Shown here: piece after piece, positions 44,101-52,738 of the stretch
How positions within the stretch are numbered: the first letter of the stretch is position 1
Layout of the letters: the number at the start of each line of letters is the position of its first letter
Origin: an uncultured Lachnospiraceae bacterium
GTDB lineage: Bacteria > Bacillota > Clostridia > Lachnospirales > Lachnospiraceae
Assembly (NCBI GenBank): GCA_947593735.1
Contig: CANQDT010000001.1
Span: 84,833-148,832 of the forward strand
Direction of reading: 5' to 3'
DNA length: 64,000 nt
Translations under genes and position numbers: made by a program
Notes under the pieces: generated by a model
Databases searched by the model: none
What the model was told of the DNA's origin: nothing
Seen by the model: only the letters and a program-made list of their open reading frames with translations

Positions 44101-45640
44101 GCTGTTTAAAATAATTGAACAAAGGCTGATTGCGTTTTGATAATACGGCAAGCGGGCTGTCCACTCCCATCGCCGCGACCGCCTCCGCCCCGTCCCTCGC
44201 CATCGGGAGGATCGAAGTCATCAGATCTTCATATGTATATCCAAACGCTTTCTGCATCTGCGCCCGTTCTTTATCCGTATATTCGACCACGCGCTCGTTC
44301 GGGATCTTCAGATCGGCGAGCGTCAGCAGGTTCATATCGAGCCACTCTCCATACGGCTGTTTCTGCGCATAATATTCCTTGAGCACTTCGTCGTCGATCA
44401 CTTTCCCTTTCCCTGTGTCGACAAGGAGCATTCTGCCCGGACGGAGCCTTTCTTTCACCTTGATCTTCGTCGGGGGAACGTCAACGACCCCCACCTCGGA
44501 GGAGAGGATCAGCTGGTCGTCGTCGGTGATCATATACCGGGACGGCCGCAGCCCGTTGCGGTCGAGGACAGCTCCGACAATATCCCCGTCCGTAAAGACA
44601 ATGGAAGCCGGTCCATCCCATGGCTCCATCATGGTCGCGTAATATTGATAGAAATCCCGCTTCGTCTTGGAGAGCACTTTGTTATTGCTCCATGGTTCCG
44701 GAATACAGATCATAACCGCCAACGGCAGATCCATCCCGCTCATCACCAGAAATTCCAGCGTATTATCCAGCCTGGCAGAGTCGGAACCCGTCGGCGTAAC
44801 GATCGGCATCAGCTTATTCATATGCGCTTTCAGATAAGGAGACTCCATATTTTCTTCCCTGGTCGTCATCTTATCGACATTGCCCCGGATCGTATTGATC
44901 TCTCCGTTGTGGACGATGAACCGGTACGGATGTGCTTTCTCCCAGCTCGGCGTCGTGTTCGTACTGAACCGGGAATGTACGGTCGCGATCGCCGATTCAT
45001 AATCCGGATCCTGCAGGTCGCAGTAAAAATTGCGCAGCTCATGTACGAGGAACATTCCTTTATAAACGATCGTCCTGCTCGACAAGGAAACGACATACGT
45101 CGAATCGTTGCACTGCGTAAACTCCCGGCGGGCAACATAGAGCCGGCGGTCAAACGGCAATCCGGACGGAACGTCTTTCGGCTTCTCTATAAACGCCTGC
45201 ATGATACAGGGCATACACTCCCGCGCTTTGCTCCCGAGGATATCCGCCCTGACCGGTACCGTTCTCCATCCGAGAAAATTCAGCTTCTCCTTCTTTAAGA
45301 TCAGCTCAAACATCTTCTTCGCCCGGTTCCGTTCCAGTTCCTCCTGGGGAAAGAAAAACATTCCGACGCCATACTCGCGTTCTTCTCCAAGGGAAATCCC
45401 GCATTCAGCGGCGGCTTTTTTAAAAAACCGGTGGGAGATCTGCAAAAGAATGCCGACGCCGTCCCCGGTCTTTCCTTCCGCGTCCTTTCCTGCCCGGTGC
45501 TCCAGATTCTCAACAATGCGGAGCGCGTTGTCTACCGTCGCGCGGGTTTTGATTCCCCTGATATTGACGACCGCTCCGATCCCGCATGCGTCATGCTCCA
45601 TCTGGGGATCATATAAACCGATCTGCTTCTGTTCTCTCAT
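41111..45640 (-). CDS. gltB: Glutamate synthase (NADPH) large chain
   Basis: 1,509 residues. The N-terminal class II glutaminase domain begins after a short propeptide, with Cys19 of ACGIGAVVNIRG as the nucleophile. A central domain and the FMN-binding synthase barrel follow (GGKSNSGEGGE; GEGGQLPGGKVYPWIA; SVKLVSEAGVGTIAAGVAKA), then the 3Fe-4S ligands in CNLDTCPVGIATQNP and a C-terminal beta-helix (GANRYGATSGKAF-type repeats). It transfers the amide of glutamine to 2-oxoglutarate, yielding two glutamates. Own promoter upstream; gltD follows in the same unit. Confidence 0.98.
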   Translation of the reverse strand: MREQKQIGLYDPQMEHDACGIGAVVNIRGIKTRATVDNALRIVENLEHRAGKDAEGKTGDGVGILLQISHRFFKKAAAECGISLGEEREYGVGMFFFPQEELERNRAKKMFELILKKEKLNFLGWRTVPVRADILGSKARECMPCIMQAFIEKPKDVPSGLPFDRRLYVARREFTQCNDSTYVVSLSSRTIVYKGMFLVHELRNFYCDLQDPDYESAIATVHSRFSTNTTPSWEKAHPYRFIVHNGEINTIRGNVDKMTTREENMESPYLKAHMNKLMPIVTPTGSDSARLDNTLEFLVMSGMDLPLAVMICIPEPWSNNKVLSKTKRDFYQYYATMMEPWDGPASIVFTDGDIVGAVLDRNGLRPSRYMITDDDQLILSSEVGVVDVPPTKIKVKERLRPGRMLLVDTGKGKVIDDEVLKEYYAQKQPYGEWLDMNLLTLADLKIPNERVVEYTDKERAQMQKAFGYTYEDLMTSILPMARDGAEAVAAMGVDSPLAVLSKRNQPLFNYFKQLFAQVTNPPIDAIREEVVTCTSVYVGHNGNLLEEKPENCRVLKINNPILTNTDILKIKSMKVDSMKVGVVPILYYKNTSLEKAIDHLFLDVDRAYLDGCNIIILSDRGVDENHVAIPSLLAVSAVHHYLIKTKKSTSVGLILESGEPREVHHFATLLGYGACAINPYLAQESIRELIDQKILNKDYYAAVNDYNDAIVHGIIKIASKMGISTIQSYQGSQIFEAIGIDHDVIEKYFTNTVSRVEGIGLKDIEEMNDAHHSRAFDPLGLETDLELESVGSHKYRSGKEEHLYNPQTIHLLQLATRTGNYELFKEYTRLINEELEPANLRGLMEFRYPKKGIPIEKVEPVDSIVKRFKTGAMSYGSISQEAHETLAIAMNELGGKSNSGEGGEDLERLTVGPDGKNRCSAIKQVASGRFGVTSRYLVSAKEIQIKMAQGAKPGEGGQLPGGKVYPWIARTRHSTPGVTLISPPPHHDIYSIEDLAQLIYDCKNANTDARISVKLVSEAGVGTIAAGVAKAGAQVILVSSYDGGTGAAPRNSIYNAGLPWELGLAETHQTLIRNDLRDKVIIETDGKLMSGRDVAIACMLGAEEFGFATAPLVTMGCVMMRVCNLDTCPVGIATQNPELRKRFTGKPEYVINFMRFIAQELREYMAKLGVATVDELVGRTDLLAASALAEEHNIDLSLILDNPFAEERKIYAYHKKNVYDFHLEQTLDERVLKKEFKTALEKKQKKSISVDVSNTDRTFGTIFGAEITRRYDNSLEEDTFTVMCRGSGGQSFGAFIPKGLTLELEGESNDYFGKGLSGGKLVVHPPTGVKFKEDENIIIGNVALYGATSGKAFINGVAGERFCVRNSGATAVVEGVGDHGCEYMTGGCVVILGPTGKNFAAGMSGGIAYVLDEHSDLYMNTNKSLVSSEALDNKYDVLELKNLISEHVALTNSRKGKEILDHFGDYLPKFKKIVPHDYKRMMNKIYQMEEKGLSSEQAQIEAFYANAQN

Positions 45641-45670
45641 ACCTGGCTTCTCCTTTCACCTTTGCGTACC

Positions 45671-45699
45671 ATCATACTACACGGAAACTCCGTTGTAAA
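45671..45699 (-). promoter_or_regulatory. Promoter of gltBD
   Basis: TTTACA (45694-45699), 17-bp spacer, TATGAT (45671-45676) on the minus strand. The spacer contains the small palindrome ACGGA-GTT-TCCGT, a possible operator. Confidence 0.75.
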
Positions 45700-45726
45700 T
45701 ACCCATTTTTCCTGAAATTGTCTGAT

Positions 45727-45800
45727 AAAACAACAATAAAATAACTTCCATTATATTATCAGAATATAATCGAAGTTATTTTTCTTTTTCCTGTTGTTTT
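45727..45800. repeat. Long AT-rich inverted repeat upstream of the gltB promoter
   Basis: AAAACAACA (45727-45735) pairs with TGTTGTTTT (45792-45800); inside, AATAACTTC (45740-45748) pairs with GAAGTTATT (45772-45780) and ATTATATT (45750-45757) with AATATAAT (45763-45770), with one C-C mismatch and a 5-base loop. It begins 27 bp beyond the -35 box. It may end hemW transcripts or bind a regulator of gltBD. Apart from this and the promoter, 45641-45833 holds nothing seen. Confidence 0.8.
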
Positions 45801-45833
45801 AAAACAATTTTAATAAAATATTGCCGAAAAAAA

Positions 45834-47024
45834 TCAGAAAAGAAATTCGCTCAGCGCGTAATTGCTCACGTCAATTCCTTTGTCTGTTAATTTTATTCTT
45901 TTTCCATCTGTTTCGATCAATTTTTCCCGCTCCAGTTTCCGTATCGCGTCGCCATAAACATCGTCCACCGTCCTGTGAAACGTCTCCTGAAAGGTTTCGC
46001 GGGAAACGCCCTCTGTCCGGCGCAATCCGAGGAACATAAATTCCTCCATCCGCTCCCGCTCCGTGACCGAATGATAATCCTCCACAAACGGAGCCATGTT
46101 TTTACCGGCGGACACGTCTCCCGGCGTCCACGGCGCCCTCTGTCCGGCGGAATCGCCCCACAGAGACAGGTAACGGTCCAGGTCCCGGCAATTGTGGTAC
46201 CGGGCTCCCCGATAATAAGAGGACGCGCCCAGCCCGAAGCCAAGATATTCCCTGCCTGTCCAGTAGCCGGTATTGTGCAGGCTCTCAAAGCCCGGTTTCG
46301 CGTAATTGGAAATCTCATAGCGCTCATAGCCGAACCCGCGCAGCAGCTCCCCCGCAGCATAATACATTTCCCTCTCCGCGTCTTCATCCGGCAGCCGCCC
46401 CGGAAGCTCCGGATCCTTTCCAAACGGCGTTCCTTCCTCGATCGTCAGGGAATACGCGGAAATATGCTCCGGCCGCAGCCTGGCGACCCGTTCCACAGAC
46501 GTCAGATAATCGGATACCGCCTGATCCGGCAGCGCGCTCATCAGGTCGATACTGATGTTGGAAAAGCCTTTGTCGCGCGCCGTATGATACTGCTCCAGAA
46601 ATTCATCATATGTATGTATCCGCCCGAGTATCCGCAGTTCCCGGTCGATCGTGCTTTGAAGCCCGATACTGAGCCGGTTGACGCCTGCCCGGAGATAGTC
46701 CGCGCATTTCCGCCCGGTCAGGGTGCCCGGATTCGCCTCGATCGTTATCTCCGCATCCGTTCGCAATGGAAAATTGTCCCCGACACAGGCGATCAGCGTT
46801 TCCGCCTGCGCGCCGGTCAGGAGCGACGGCGTACCGCCCCCGAAATACAGGCTGACGATCTCCCTGTCATCCGAAGCGTAACCGGCGATCTCATGACAAA
46901 GAGCGTCCAGGTAAGACGCTCTCATCGTTTCTGTGGCGGGAAAGGACAAAAAGTCGCAATACCCGCATTTTTTTATACAAAATGGAATATGCACATAAAT
47001 GCTTGCCGTTTTCTTATTCTTCAT
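45834..47024 (-). CDS. hemW: HemW, radical SAM heme chaperone (formerly HemN-like)
   Basis: 396 residues. [16 protein letters not shown] is the HemW/HemN CxxxCxxC cluster site; [12 protein letters not shown] and [10 protein letters not shown] follow, with [15 protein letters not shown] and the C-terminal HemN_C winged-helix ([16 protein letters not shown]). The extra N-terminal cysteine region of true oxygen-independent coproporphyrinogen oxidase (HemN) is absent, so the heme-chaperone HemW is the better name. It overlaps lepA by 11 bp. In many Firmicutes hrcA-grpE-dnaK follow; here gltBD do. Confidence 0.93.
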   Translation of the reverse strand: MKNKKTASIYVHIPFCIKKCGYCDFLSFPATETMRASYLDALCHEIAGYASDDREIVSLYFGGGTPSLLTGAQAETLIACVGDNFPLRTDAEITIEANPGTLTGRKCADYLRAGVNRLSIGLQSTIDRELRILGRIHTYDEFLEQYHTARDKGFSNISIDLMSALPDQAVSDYLTSVERVARLRPEHISAYSLTIEEGTPFGKDPELPGRLPDEDAEREMYYAAGELLRGFGYERYEISNYAKPGFESLHNTGYWTGREYLGFGLGASSYYRGARYHNCRDLDRYLSLWGDSAGQRAPWTPGDVSAGKNMAPFVEDYHSVTERERMEEFMFLGLRRTEGVSRETFQETFHRTVDDVYGDAIRKLEREKLIETDGKRIKLTDKGIDVSNYALSEFLF

Positions 47025-48825
47025 CTAACTTCAATACGCTCATAAACGCTTTCTGCGGGATCTCGACGCTCCCGACCTGCCGCATCCGCTTCTTTCCTTC
47101 CTTTTGTTTCTCGAGCAGTTTTCTCTTCCGCGTGATATCGCCGCCGTAACATTTCGCGAGAACATCCTTGCGCATCGCTTTTACGGTTTCCCTCGCAATG
47201 ATCTTGCTTCCGATCGCCGCCTGGATCGGGATCTCAAACAGGTGCCTCGGAATCTCCTGCTTCAGTTTCACGCACATCTTCCGCCCGCGCTCATACGCCG
47301 TATCCGCATGGACGATAAAGGACAGCGCGTCGACCTCCTCATGGTTGATCAGGATATCCAGCTTCACAAGATCGGAGCGGACATAGCCTTTCAGCTCATA
47401 GTCAAATGACGCGTATCCGCGGGATCTGGATTTCAGGGCGTCGAAAAAGTCATAGATAATCTCATTCAGCGGAAGGTTATACTTTAACAGCGCTCTCGTC
47501 TCCTCCATATATTCCATGCCGACATATTCTCCGCGCCGCTCCTGGCACAGCTTCATGATTGCTCCGACAAATTCTGTCGTCACCATGATTTCCGCCGATA
47601 CGACCGGTTCTTCCATATATTCAATCGCGGACGGATCCGGCAGATTCGACGGGTTCGTCAGTTCGATCACCCTGCCGTCGGTGCAGTGAACCTTATAGAC
47701 GACGCCCGGCGCGGTCGTGACCAGGTCGAGATTATATTCCCGCTCCAGCCGTTCCTGGATGATCTCCAGATGGAGCAGCCCAAGGAATCCGCAGCGGAAC
47801 CCGAATCCAAGCGCAACCGACGTCTCCGGCTCATAATACAGCGACGCATCGTTGAGCTTGAGCTTCTCCAGCGCGTCCCGCAAATCCGGATATTTCGCGC
47901 CGTCCGCCGGATAGAGCCCGCAATATACCATCGGATTGACCTTTTTATATCCGGGCAGGGGAGCCGCGCACGGACGGTCCGCGTCCGTGATCGTATCGCC
48001 GACAGTCGTGTCCTTCACATTTTTGAGGCTTGCCGTAATATAGCCGACCATGCCGGCGGATAATTCCTCGCACGGGAGGAACTGCCCTGCGCCGAAGACT
48101 CCGACCTCGACCACCTCCGCCTGCGCGCCGGTCGCCATCATGCGGATCACGGTTCCCTTTCTGACGGTTCCCTCTTTTATCCTCGCGAAAACAATGACCC
48201 CTTTATAGGAATCATACAGGCTGTCAAAAATCAGCGCCTGCAGCGGACCGTCCGGATCCCCCTGCGGAGCCGGAATTTTCGCGACGATCTGTTCCAGCAC
48301 GTCGTCGATGCCGATCCCCTGTTTCGCCGAGATCAGCGGGGCATCCTGCGCCTCGATCCCGATCACATCCTCGATCTCATTCCTGACCCTCTCCGGATCC
48401 GCGCTCGGCAGATCGATCTTGTTGATCACCGGGAACACTTCCAGATCATGATCCAGTGCCAGATATACATTGGCAAGCGTCTGCGCCTCAATTCCCTGCG
48501 CGGCGTCGACAACAAGGATCGCGCCCTCGCACGCCGCAAGGCTCCGGGAAACCTCGTAATTAAAGTCAACATGTCCCGGCGTATCGATCAGGTTAAACAG
48601 ATATTCCTTTCCGTCCTTTGCCTTATAAACGATACGCACCGCCTGCGCCTTGATCGTGATCCCGCGTTCCCGTTCCAGCTCCATATTATCCAGCACCTGC
48701 GCCTGCATTTCCCGGCTGGTCAGCAGACCGGTCTGTTCAATGATCCGGTCGGCAAGCGTCGACTTCCCGTGGTCAATGTGGGCGACAATGCAAAAATTTC
48801 TGATCCTGCTCTGATCTATCGACAT
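47014..48825 (-). CDS. lepA: Elongation factor 4 (LepA)
   Basis: 603 residues. The GTPase motifs are AHIDHGKST (G1), RGITIKAQ (G2), DTPGHVDF (G3) and NKIDLPSA (G4). Domains II, III, V and the LepA-specific C-terminal domain (ISAKQGI...; [32 protein letters not shown]) are all present. It acts on stalled or late-stage initiating ribosomes, causing back-translocation. It has its own weak promoter in the end of spoIIP; its leader carries two 20-bp repeats. Confidence 0.98.
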   Translation of the reverse strand: MSIDQSRIRNFCIVAHIDHGKSTLADRIIEQTGLLTSREMQAQVLDNMELERERGITIKAQAVRIVYKAKDGKEYLFNLIDTPGHVDFNYEVSRSLAACEGAILVVDAAQGIEAQTLANVYLALDHDLEVFPVINKIDLPSADPERVRNEIEDVIGIEAQDAPLISAKQGIGIDDVLEQIVAKIPAPQGDPDGPLQALIFDSLYDSYKGVIVFARIKEGTVRKGTVIRMMATGAQAEVVEVGVFGAGQFLPCEELSAGMVGYITASLKNVKDTTVGDTITDADRPCAAPLPGYKKVNPMVYCGLYPADGAKYPDLRDALEKLKLNDASLYYEPETSVALGFGFRCGFLGLLHLEIIQERLEREYNLDLVTTAPGVVYKVHCTDGRVIELTNPSNLPDPSAIEYMEEPVVSAEIMVTTEFVGAIMKLCQERRGEYVGMEYMEETRALLKYNLPLNEIIYDFFDALKSRSRGYASFDYELKGYVRSDLVKLDILINHEEVDALSFIVHADTAYERGRKMCVKLKQEIPRHLFEIPIQAAIGSKIIARETVKAMRKDVLAKCYGGDITRKRKLLEKQKEGKKRMRQVGSVEIPQKAFMSVLKLDEE

Positions 48826-48849
48826 CTCTCTTTATCCTCCGTATGGCTG

Positions 48850-48914
48850 CTCGATAAAACCTCGCTAAGCTACCAGGCATATATTCTCACTAGGCTCGAT
48901 AAGACCTCGCCAAG
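48850..48914. repeat. Two near-identical 20-bp direct repeats in the lepA leader
   Basis: CTCGATAAAACCTCGCTAAG (48850-48869) and CTCGATAAGACCTCGCCAAG (48895-48914) differ at two positions and are 45 bp apart start to start. They fill most of the 97-bp gap between spoIIP and lepA. Confidence 0.85.
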
Positions 48915-48921
48915 TGATCCT

Positions 48922-48951
48922 ATTATATCACAGGCTTATTCAGTAGCACAA
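48922..48951 (-). promoter_or_regulatory. Probable promoter of lepA
   Basis: TTGTGC (48946-48951), 18-bp spacer, TATAAT (48922-48927) with TG extended -10, minus strand, over the end of spoIIP. Confidence 0.5.
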
Positions 48952-49993
48952 GGGATAAAACATGGGCAAGCGGGGTCATCGCGTTTTTTGCCTCCTCGAC
49001 CGTATTCGTCTGCGCGCCGACCTCGACGAGCAGGCTCCGGGGCCTGTAATGGAGATTGTACCGGTATCCGCGGACATAAATTTTCCTTGCCCATCCCGGA
49101 TAATACATGGAGGACTGGTTCTGCAGCTGGAGCGTAAACGCCAGATTTTCCTTTATGTATGGATTTTCAAGATATGCGATATCGCCGGATTGATTCGTAT
49201 GGCTCAGACCGTTAAAATACATCACCTGCGCCGTCGGTTTTCCGTCAAGCTCCGTCACAAGTCTTGTCCCTTCCTCCACCCCGTCGCGATGCAGGTCAAT
49301 CACGACCTGGATGGACGGATATCGTTTGAGCGCCGCTTCCACTCCCCTGCCGGACTGGGTATACGCGCGGCTCCGGTCCAGTTCGCCGTCGATAATGTCA
49401 TATACCGTTTTATCATGATATACTTTGATTTTATACTTCTTTTCCAGAAGATCCGCCAGCCGGTCCCCGACGCCGACGACCGTATCGTCCGCGTTGCCCG
49501 GTCTGCTGTCTGCGTATTCTTCGCTTGTATGCGTATGATAAATCAATACTTTCGGCGATTTTCCCCTGTTATTGATCCGTAGGTTCATCTTTATCAATTT
49601 CGGCGCGTCCAGTTCGCTGTCCCGCATGGATGTTGTGCTGTCCACGCTGTAGACATGCTCCAGCAGATAATGATGGCTCGAAAGCTGGCGGGCTGTGAAT
49701 CCATTTTGCTTTTTTTCCGGCTGTTGATCCGGATCCGCTTCTTTCTCCTTTTTTCCATCCGACGAACCGGACAGAAAGGACAGCAGCCCGGAGGGAAGCC
49801 ATCCGCTGTTTTCCACCAGTTCCTGTCCTTTCATCTGCTCGTTATGATAATATAATAATGGGAATATGGCGCGATAGCTGCTGCTGACGGTGCCCGGGAA
49901 ATCAGCCAGAGAAATGATACTAAAGACCAGAAGGCTGATCATCACGATTATGGTCATGCTGTTTTTCTGCAGTACATAGCGGATCCGTTTCAT
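48923..49993 (-). CDS. spoIIP: Stage II sporulation protein P
   Basis: 356 residues. One N-terminal hydrophobic helix (about 12-32) precedes a low-complexity stretch and the SpoIIP hydrolase domain: VLIYHTHTSEEYAD with the zinc-site histidines, VVIDLHRDGVEEGT and VEVGAQTNTVEEAKNA. SpoIIP is the amidase/endopeptidase that, with SpoIID and SpoIIM, thins septal peptidoglycan at engulfment. It follows gpr by 59 bp. Its promoter, expected to be sigma-E dependent, was not recognised. Confidence 0.95.
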   Translation of the reverse strand: MKRIRYVLQKNSMTIIVMISLLVFSIISLADFPGTVSSSYRAIFPLLYYHNEQMKGQELVENSGWLPSGLLSFLSGSSDGKKEKEADPDQQPEKKQNGFTARQLSSHHYLLEHVYSVDSTTSMRDSELDAPKLIKMNLRINNRGKSPKVLIYHTHTSEEYADSRPGNADDTVVGVGDRLADLLEKKYKIKVYHDKTVYDIIDGELDRSRAYTQSGRGVEAALKRYPSIQVVIDLHRDGVEEGTRLVTELDGKPTAQVMYFNGLSHTNQSGDIAYLENPYIKENLAFTLQLQNQSSMYYPGWARKIYVRGYRYNLHYRPRSLLVEVGAQTNTVEEAKNAMTPLAHVLSLVLLNKPVI

Positions 49994-50052
49994 ACCAGCC
50001 TCCTGCGTCCGTCTGTTCGTCTATTTCTTACTATATTCCTGTCCGCCGGTAT

Positions 50053-50952
50053 TTATGCTTCCTGCCGGAGCAGCGCGTTGATCCCGTCCGCGATCGTCCG
50101 GCTGATTTTATTCACCATCTCGTCGATGGTCTTCGGCGTCACATACATATCCTGAAGCGTGTCTTTTTGCAGCCGGTCCGCGATCTCCCCGCAGTCCGCT
50201 TCCGTAAGGGACGGCTCTTTCCGCCTTTTCTGCAGCTCGACGATCCGTTCCAGGACATAATCCACAATGGAAGGGACGGATACGACCATCGGAACGCCGA
50301 TCGCGATCACCGGAACGCCGACCGAATCCTCATTGATCGCATTTCTGTGATTGCCGACGCCCGATCCGGGCACGATCCCGGTATTGCTGATCTGGATCGT
50401 CCTGCCAAGATGTTCCGGCCCGCGCGCCGCAAGCGCGTCGACCGCGATCACAAAATCCGGTCTGACCTGGCGTACCATCGCTTTGATCACCTCGCTCGTC
50501 TCCATGCCGGTCTGCGCCATAACGCCCGGGCTCAATGAAGAAATCTCGATCATGTCATCATAATAGTTCTGTTCGACCAGATGCCGGGTGATATATATGT
50601 TTTCCGCCGTTTTCGGTCCAAGGGAATCCGCTGTCACATATTTATTTCCAAGCCCGATCACCAGGAGGGAATTGGAACTACCCACCATATACTTGAGTAC
50701 GTCCGATAACGCTTCGCTCATTTCCCGGTGATATTCCTGATCCTTTTTCCCCAGATGCACGCTTTCCAATGTAATATACGCGCCGATCGGTTTTCCGATG
50801 GCGTTCGCGCCCGCTTCGTTTTCGACAAGGATCGTCGTTTCCTTGATCTCCAGCTCCTTATCCCGCCGGATCACGACTTTGATCCCTTCTATCTGTTCCT
50901 TTTCGACTTTTTCCTTCTGCAGCTCCAGTGCCAGATCCGTACGCCCCTGCAT
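50053..50952 (-). CDS. gpr: GPR endopeptidase (spore protease)
   Basis: 299 residues. RTDLALE at the N-terminus is the autoprocessing region, and later GLGNKYVTADSLGPKTAENI, ITRHL, DFVIAVDALAARGPEHLGRTIQIS and GIVPGSGVGNHR are diagnostic. GPR degrades the small acid-soluble DNA-binding proteins of the spore at germination, after self-cleavage of its zymogen. The start lies downstream of the rpsT terminator, so it is not simply read with rpsT. It confirms a sporulating host. Confidence 0.95.
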   Translation of the reverse strand: MQGRTDLALELQKEKVEKEQIEGIKVVIRRDKELEIKETTILVENEAGANAIGKPIGAYITLESVHLGKKDQEYHREMSEALSDVLKYMVGSSNSLLVIGLGNKYVTADSLGPKTAENIYITRHLVEQNYYDDMIEISSLSPGVMAQTGMETSEVIKAMVRQVRPDFVIAVDALAARGPEHLGRTIQISNTGIVPGSGVGNHRNAINEDSVGVPVIAIGVPMVVSVPSIVDYVLERIVELQKRRKEPSLTEADCGEIADRLQKDTLQDMYVTPKTIDEMVNKISRTIADGINALLRQEA

Positions 50953-51068
50953 CTTCTGTTCCTCCTTTTTGCAATCTTGTCATGTTCCATCCATGATATT
51001 GTCCGTCGCACAAACGGGAATTATTCATTGCAGGCAGGGAGGAACGCCGGATACCGGAAAAAAGGTAC

Positions 51069-51108
51069 AAAAAAAGGACGACCCGGTTCTTCGGTTCTCG
51101 TCCTTTTT
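51069..51108 (-). terminator. Terminator of rpsT
   Basis: AAAAAGGACGA (51071-51081) and TCGTCCTTTTT (51098-51108) form an 11-bp stem; in the minus direction seven U follow. It separates rpsT from gpr. Confidence 0.9.
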
Positions 51109-51149
51109 GATGGTCTGTCTTTTTCCGATGCTCTGCCCCGCGCGATATA

Positions 51150-51413
51150 TCAGGCAATTTTGTTAAAAGCCTGCGCCAGACGGGAAATCTTCCTCGAAGC
51201 GGTATTCTTGTGGATCACTCCCTTGGAAGCTGCCTTGCTGATCTCGGAAACCGCTTTCGCCAGCGCCTGTGCCGCCGCCTCTTTGTCGCCGGAAGCCAAC
51301 GCGGATTCAAATTTTTTGATGACTGTCTTCATTTTCGATTTGATCATCTTGTTTCTCAACGTACGTCTCTCGATAACCTTAATTCTTTTCTTTGCAGACT
51401 TAATGTTAGCCAT
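51150..51413 (-). CDS. rpsT: 30S ribosomal protein S20
   Basis: 87 residues from the ATG giving MANIKSAKKRIKV, preceded by GGAGG; five codons upstream also in frame are not S20. The rest, rich in Lys and Ala helices (KMKTVIKKFESALASG; KGVIHKNTASRKISRLAQA), is typical S20, which binds 16S rRNA early in assembly. It stands alone between its own promoter and terminator. Confidence 0.97.
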   Translation of the reverse strand: MANIKSAKKRIKVIERRTLRNKMIKSKMKTVIKKFESALASGDKEAAAQALAKAVSEISKAASKGVIHKNTASRKISRLAQAFNKIA

Positions 51414-51503
51414 GAACCATTCCTCCAAATTTGATACTTCTCTGACATTATTATATTTCCATTAAAATCGGACACGGACAATCTAATGCAAACATACTAT
51501 ATT

Positions 51504-51532
51504 ATGATAGCCAACCTCACAGAATCTGTCAA
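51504..51532 (-). promoter_or_regulatory. Promoter of rpsT
   Basis: TTGACA (51527-51532), 17-bp spacer, TATCAT (51504-51509) on the minus strand, about 90 bp before the start codon. Confidence 0.75.
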
Positions 51533-51541
51533 TAGTTTTTT

Positions 51542-52717
51542 TTATTTTTCCGGCAAAATTTTGCTTTCTTTTATTACCGCGACGATCTCCTTTATTTTGT
51601 CAGCCGGAAGGACAAGCGCGAAGCGCACATATCCCTCTCCAAGCGGACCGAAGCTGCTGCCAGGCGTACAGATCACGCCTGTCCGATCCAACAGTTCCAG
51701 GCAAAATTCCACCGAATCCGAATATGGTTCCGGGATCTTTGCCCAGACAAACATGGAGCCTTTCGCGTCCGGCACGTCCCAGCCGATCGACCGGAGCCCT
51801 CCGCACAGCGCGTCCCGCCTCGCCTGGTAATCCCGGCGCTGCTCGGCGACCTGCTCCTGCGATCCGTTCAGCGCGGCGACCGCGGCTTTCTGGACAAGAA
51901 AGCTCGTTCCATAATCGATCTGGGAACGCAGCGCCTTAAACTTCTCGATCACCTGCGCATTGCCGACCAGAAAGGAAATACGGATCCCGGTCACATTATA
52001 GGTCTTGGAAAGCGAATTAAATTCAACGCCGATCTCCTTTGCACCGTCCTCCTCCAGGAAAGAGCCGCCGACCCGCCCGTCATAAATGATCTCGGAATAC
52101 GCGTTATCATGCACCATGAGAATCCGGTACCGATTGGCTATGCGCACCATCTGCCTGTACAGATCCGGGGAAGCGGCTGCCCCGCTCGGATTGGACGGAT
52201 AGGAAACGACCATCATTTTCGCCTGTTCCAGCGTTTCTTCCGGGATCGACGCCCAGTCCGGCTGATACTCCTTCTCCGGCAGCAGATCATAATATTCGAT
52301 CTTTGCTCCGCACAGATACGGGCCAATCTCAAAAATCGGATAACAGGGATTCGGAACCAGCACCACGTCGCCCGGATCGCATACCGCCAGCGCCAGATGC
52401 GCCATTCCTTCCTGCGTGCCCGCCACCGACATGATCTCGTTTTCCTCAAGACATACCCGGTACCGCCGCTTATACCAGCCCTGAACCGCGCGGATCAGTT
52501 CGTCCGTATCTCCCATCGAATATTTGTAATTCTCCGGATCCAGCGCCGCCCTGCTGACCGCCTCCATGATATGTCCCGCGGGAGAAAAATCCGGCGTCCC
52601 GACCGACAGGTTATAAACCGGTTTCCCCTGCTCCAACCGTTGTTTTTTTCTTTCATCCAGCCGATGAAAAATGTTCGCCCCGAATCGGTTTACCCGATCT
52701 GAAAATTCCAGTTTCAC
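51542..52717 (-). CDS. PLP-dependent aminotransferase class I/II
   Basis: 391 residues. VYNLSVGTPDFSPAGHIM, then the substrate region and NPCYPIFE, SYPSNPSGAA, HDNAYSEIIYDG and the PLP lysine in EFNSLSKTYNVTGIRI (about residue 237). This places it near the LL-diaminopimelate/valine-pyruvate-type aminotransferases of Clostridia (DapL-like, MalY/AspC-like fold I). The amino donor cannot be fixed from sequence. It is the third gene of a unit after an alpha/beta hydrolase and a UPF0173 metallo-hydrolase, with gaps of 14 and 21 bp. Confidence 0.88.
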   Translation of the reverse strand: MKLEFSDRVNRFGANIFHRLDERKKQRLEQGKPVYNLSVGTPDFSPAGHIMEAVSRAALDPENYKYSMGDTDELIRAVQGWYKRRYRVCLEENEIMSVAGTQEGMAHLALAVCDPGDVVLVPNPCYPIFEIGPYLCGAKIEYYDLLPEKEYQPDWASIPEETLEQAKMMVVSYPSNPSGAAASPDLYRQMVRIANRYRILMVHDNAYSEIIYDGRVGGSFLEEDGAKEIGVEFNSLSKTYNVTGIRISFLVGNAQVIEKFKALRSQIDYGTSFLVQKAAVAALNGSQEQVAEQRRDYQARRDALCGGLRSIGWDVPDAKGSMFVWAKIPEPYSDSVEFCLELLDRTGVICTPGSSFGPLGEGYVRFALVLPADKIKEIVAVIKESKILPEK

Positions 52718-52738
52718 CGTTTCATCCTTTCCCGTATG

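Noticed and set aside
48838..48914. CRISPR array at the paired repeats
   Set aside because: Only two imperfect copies, one spacer and no cas genes.
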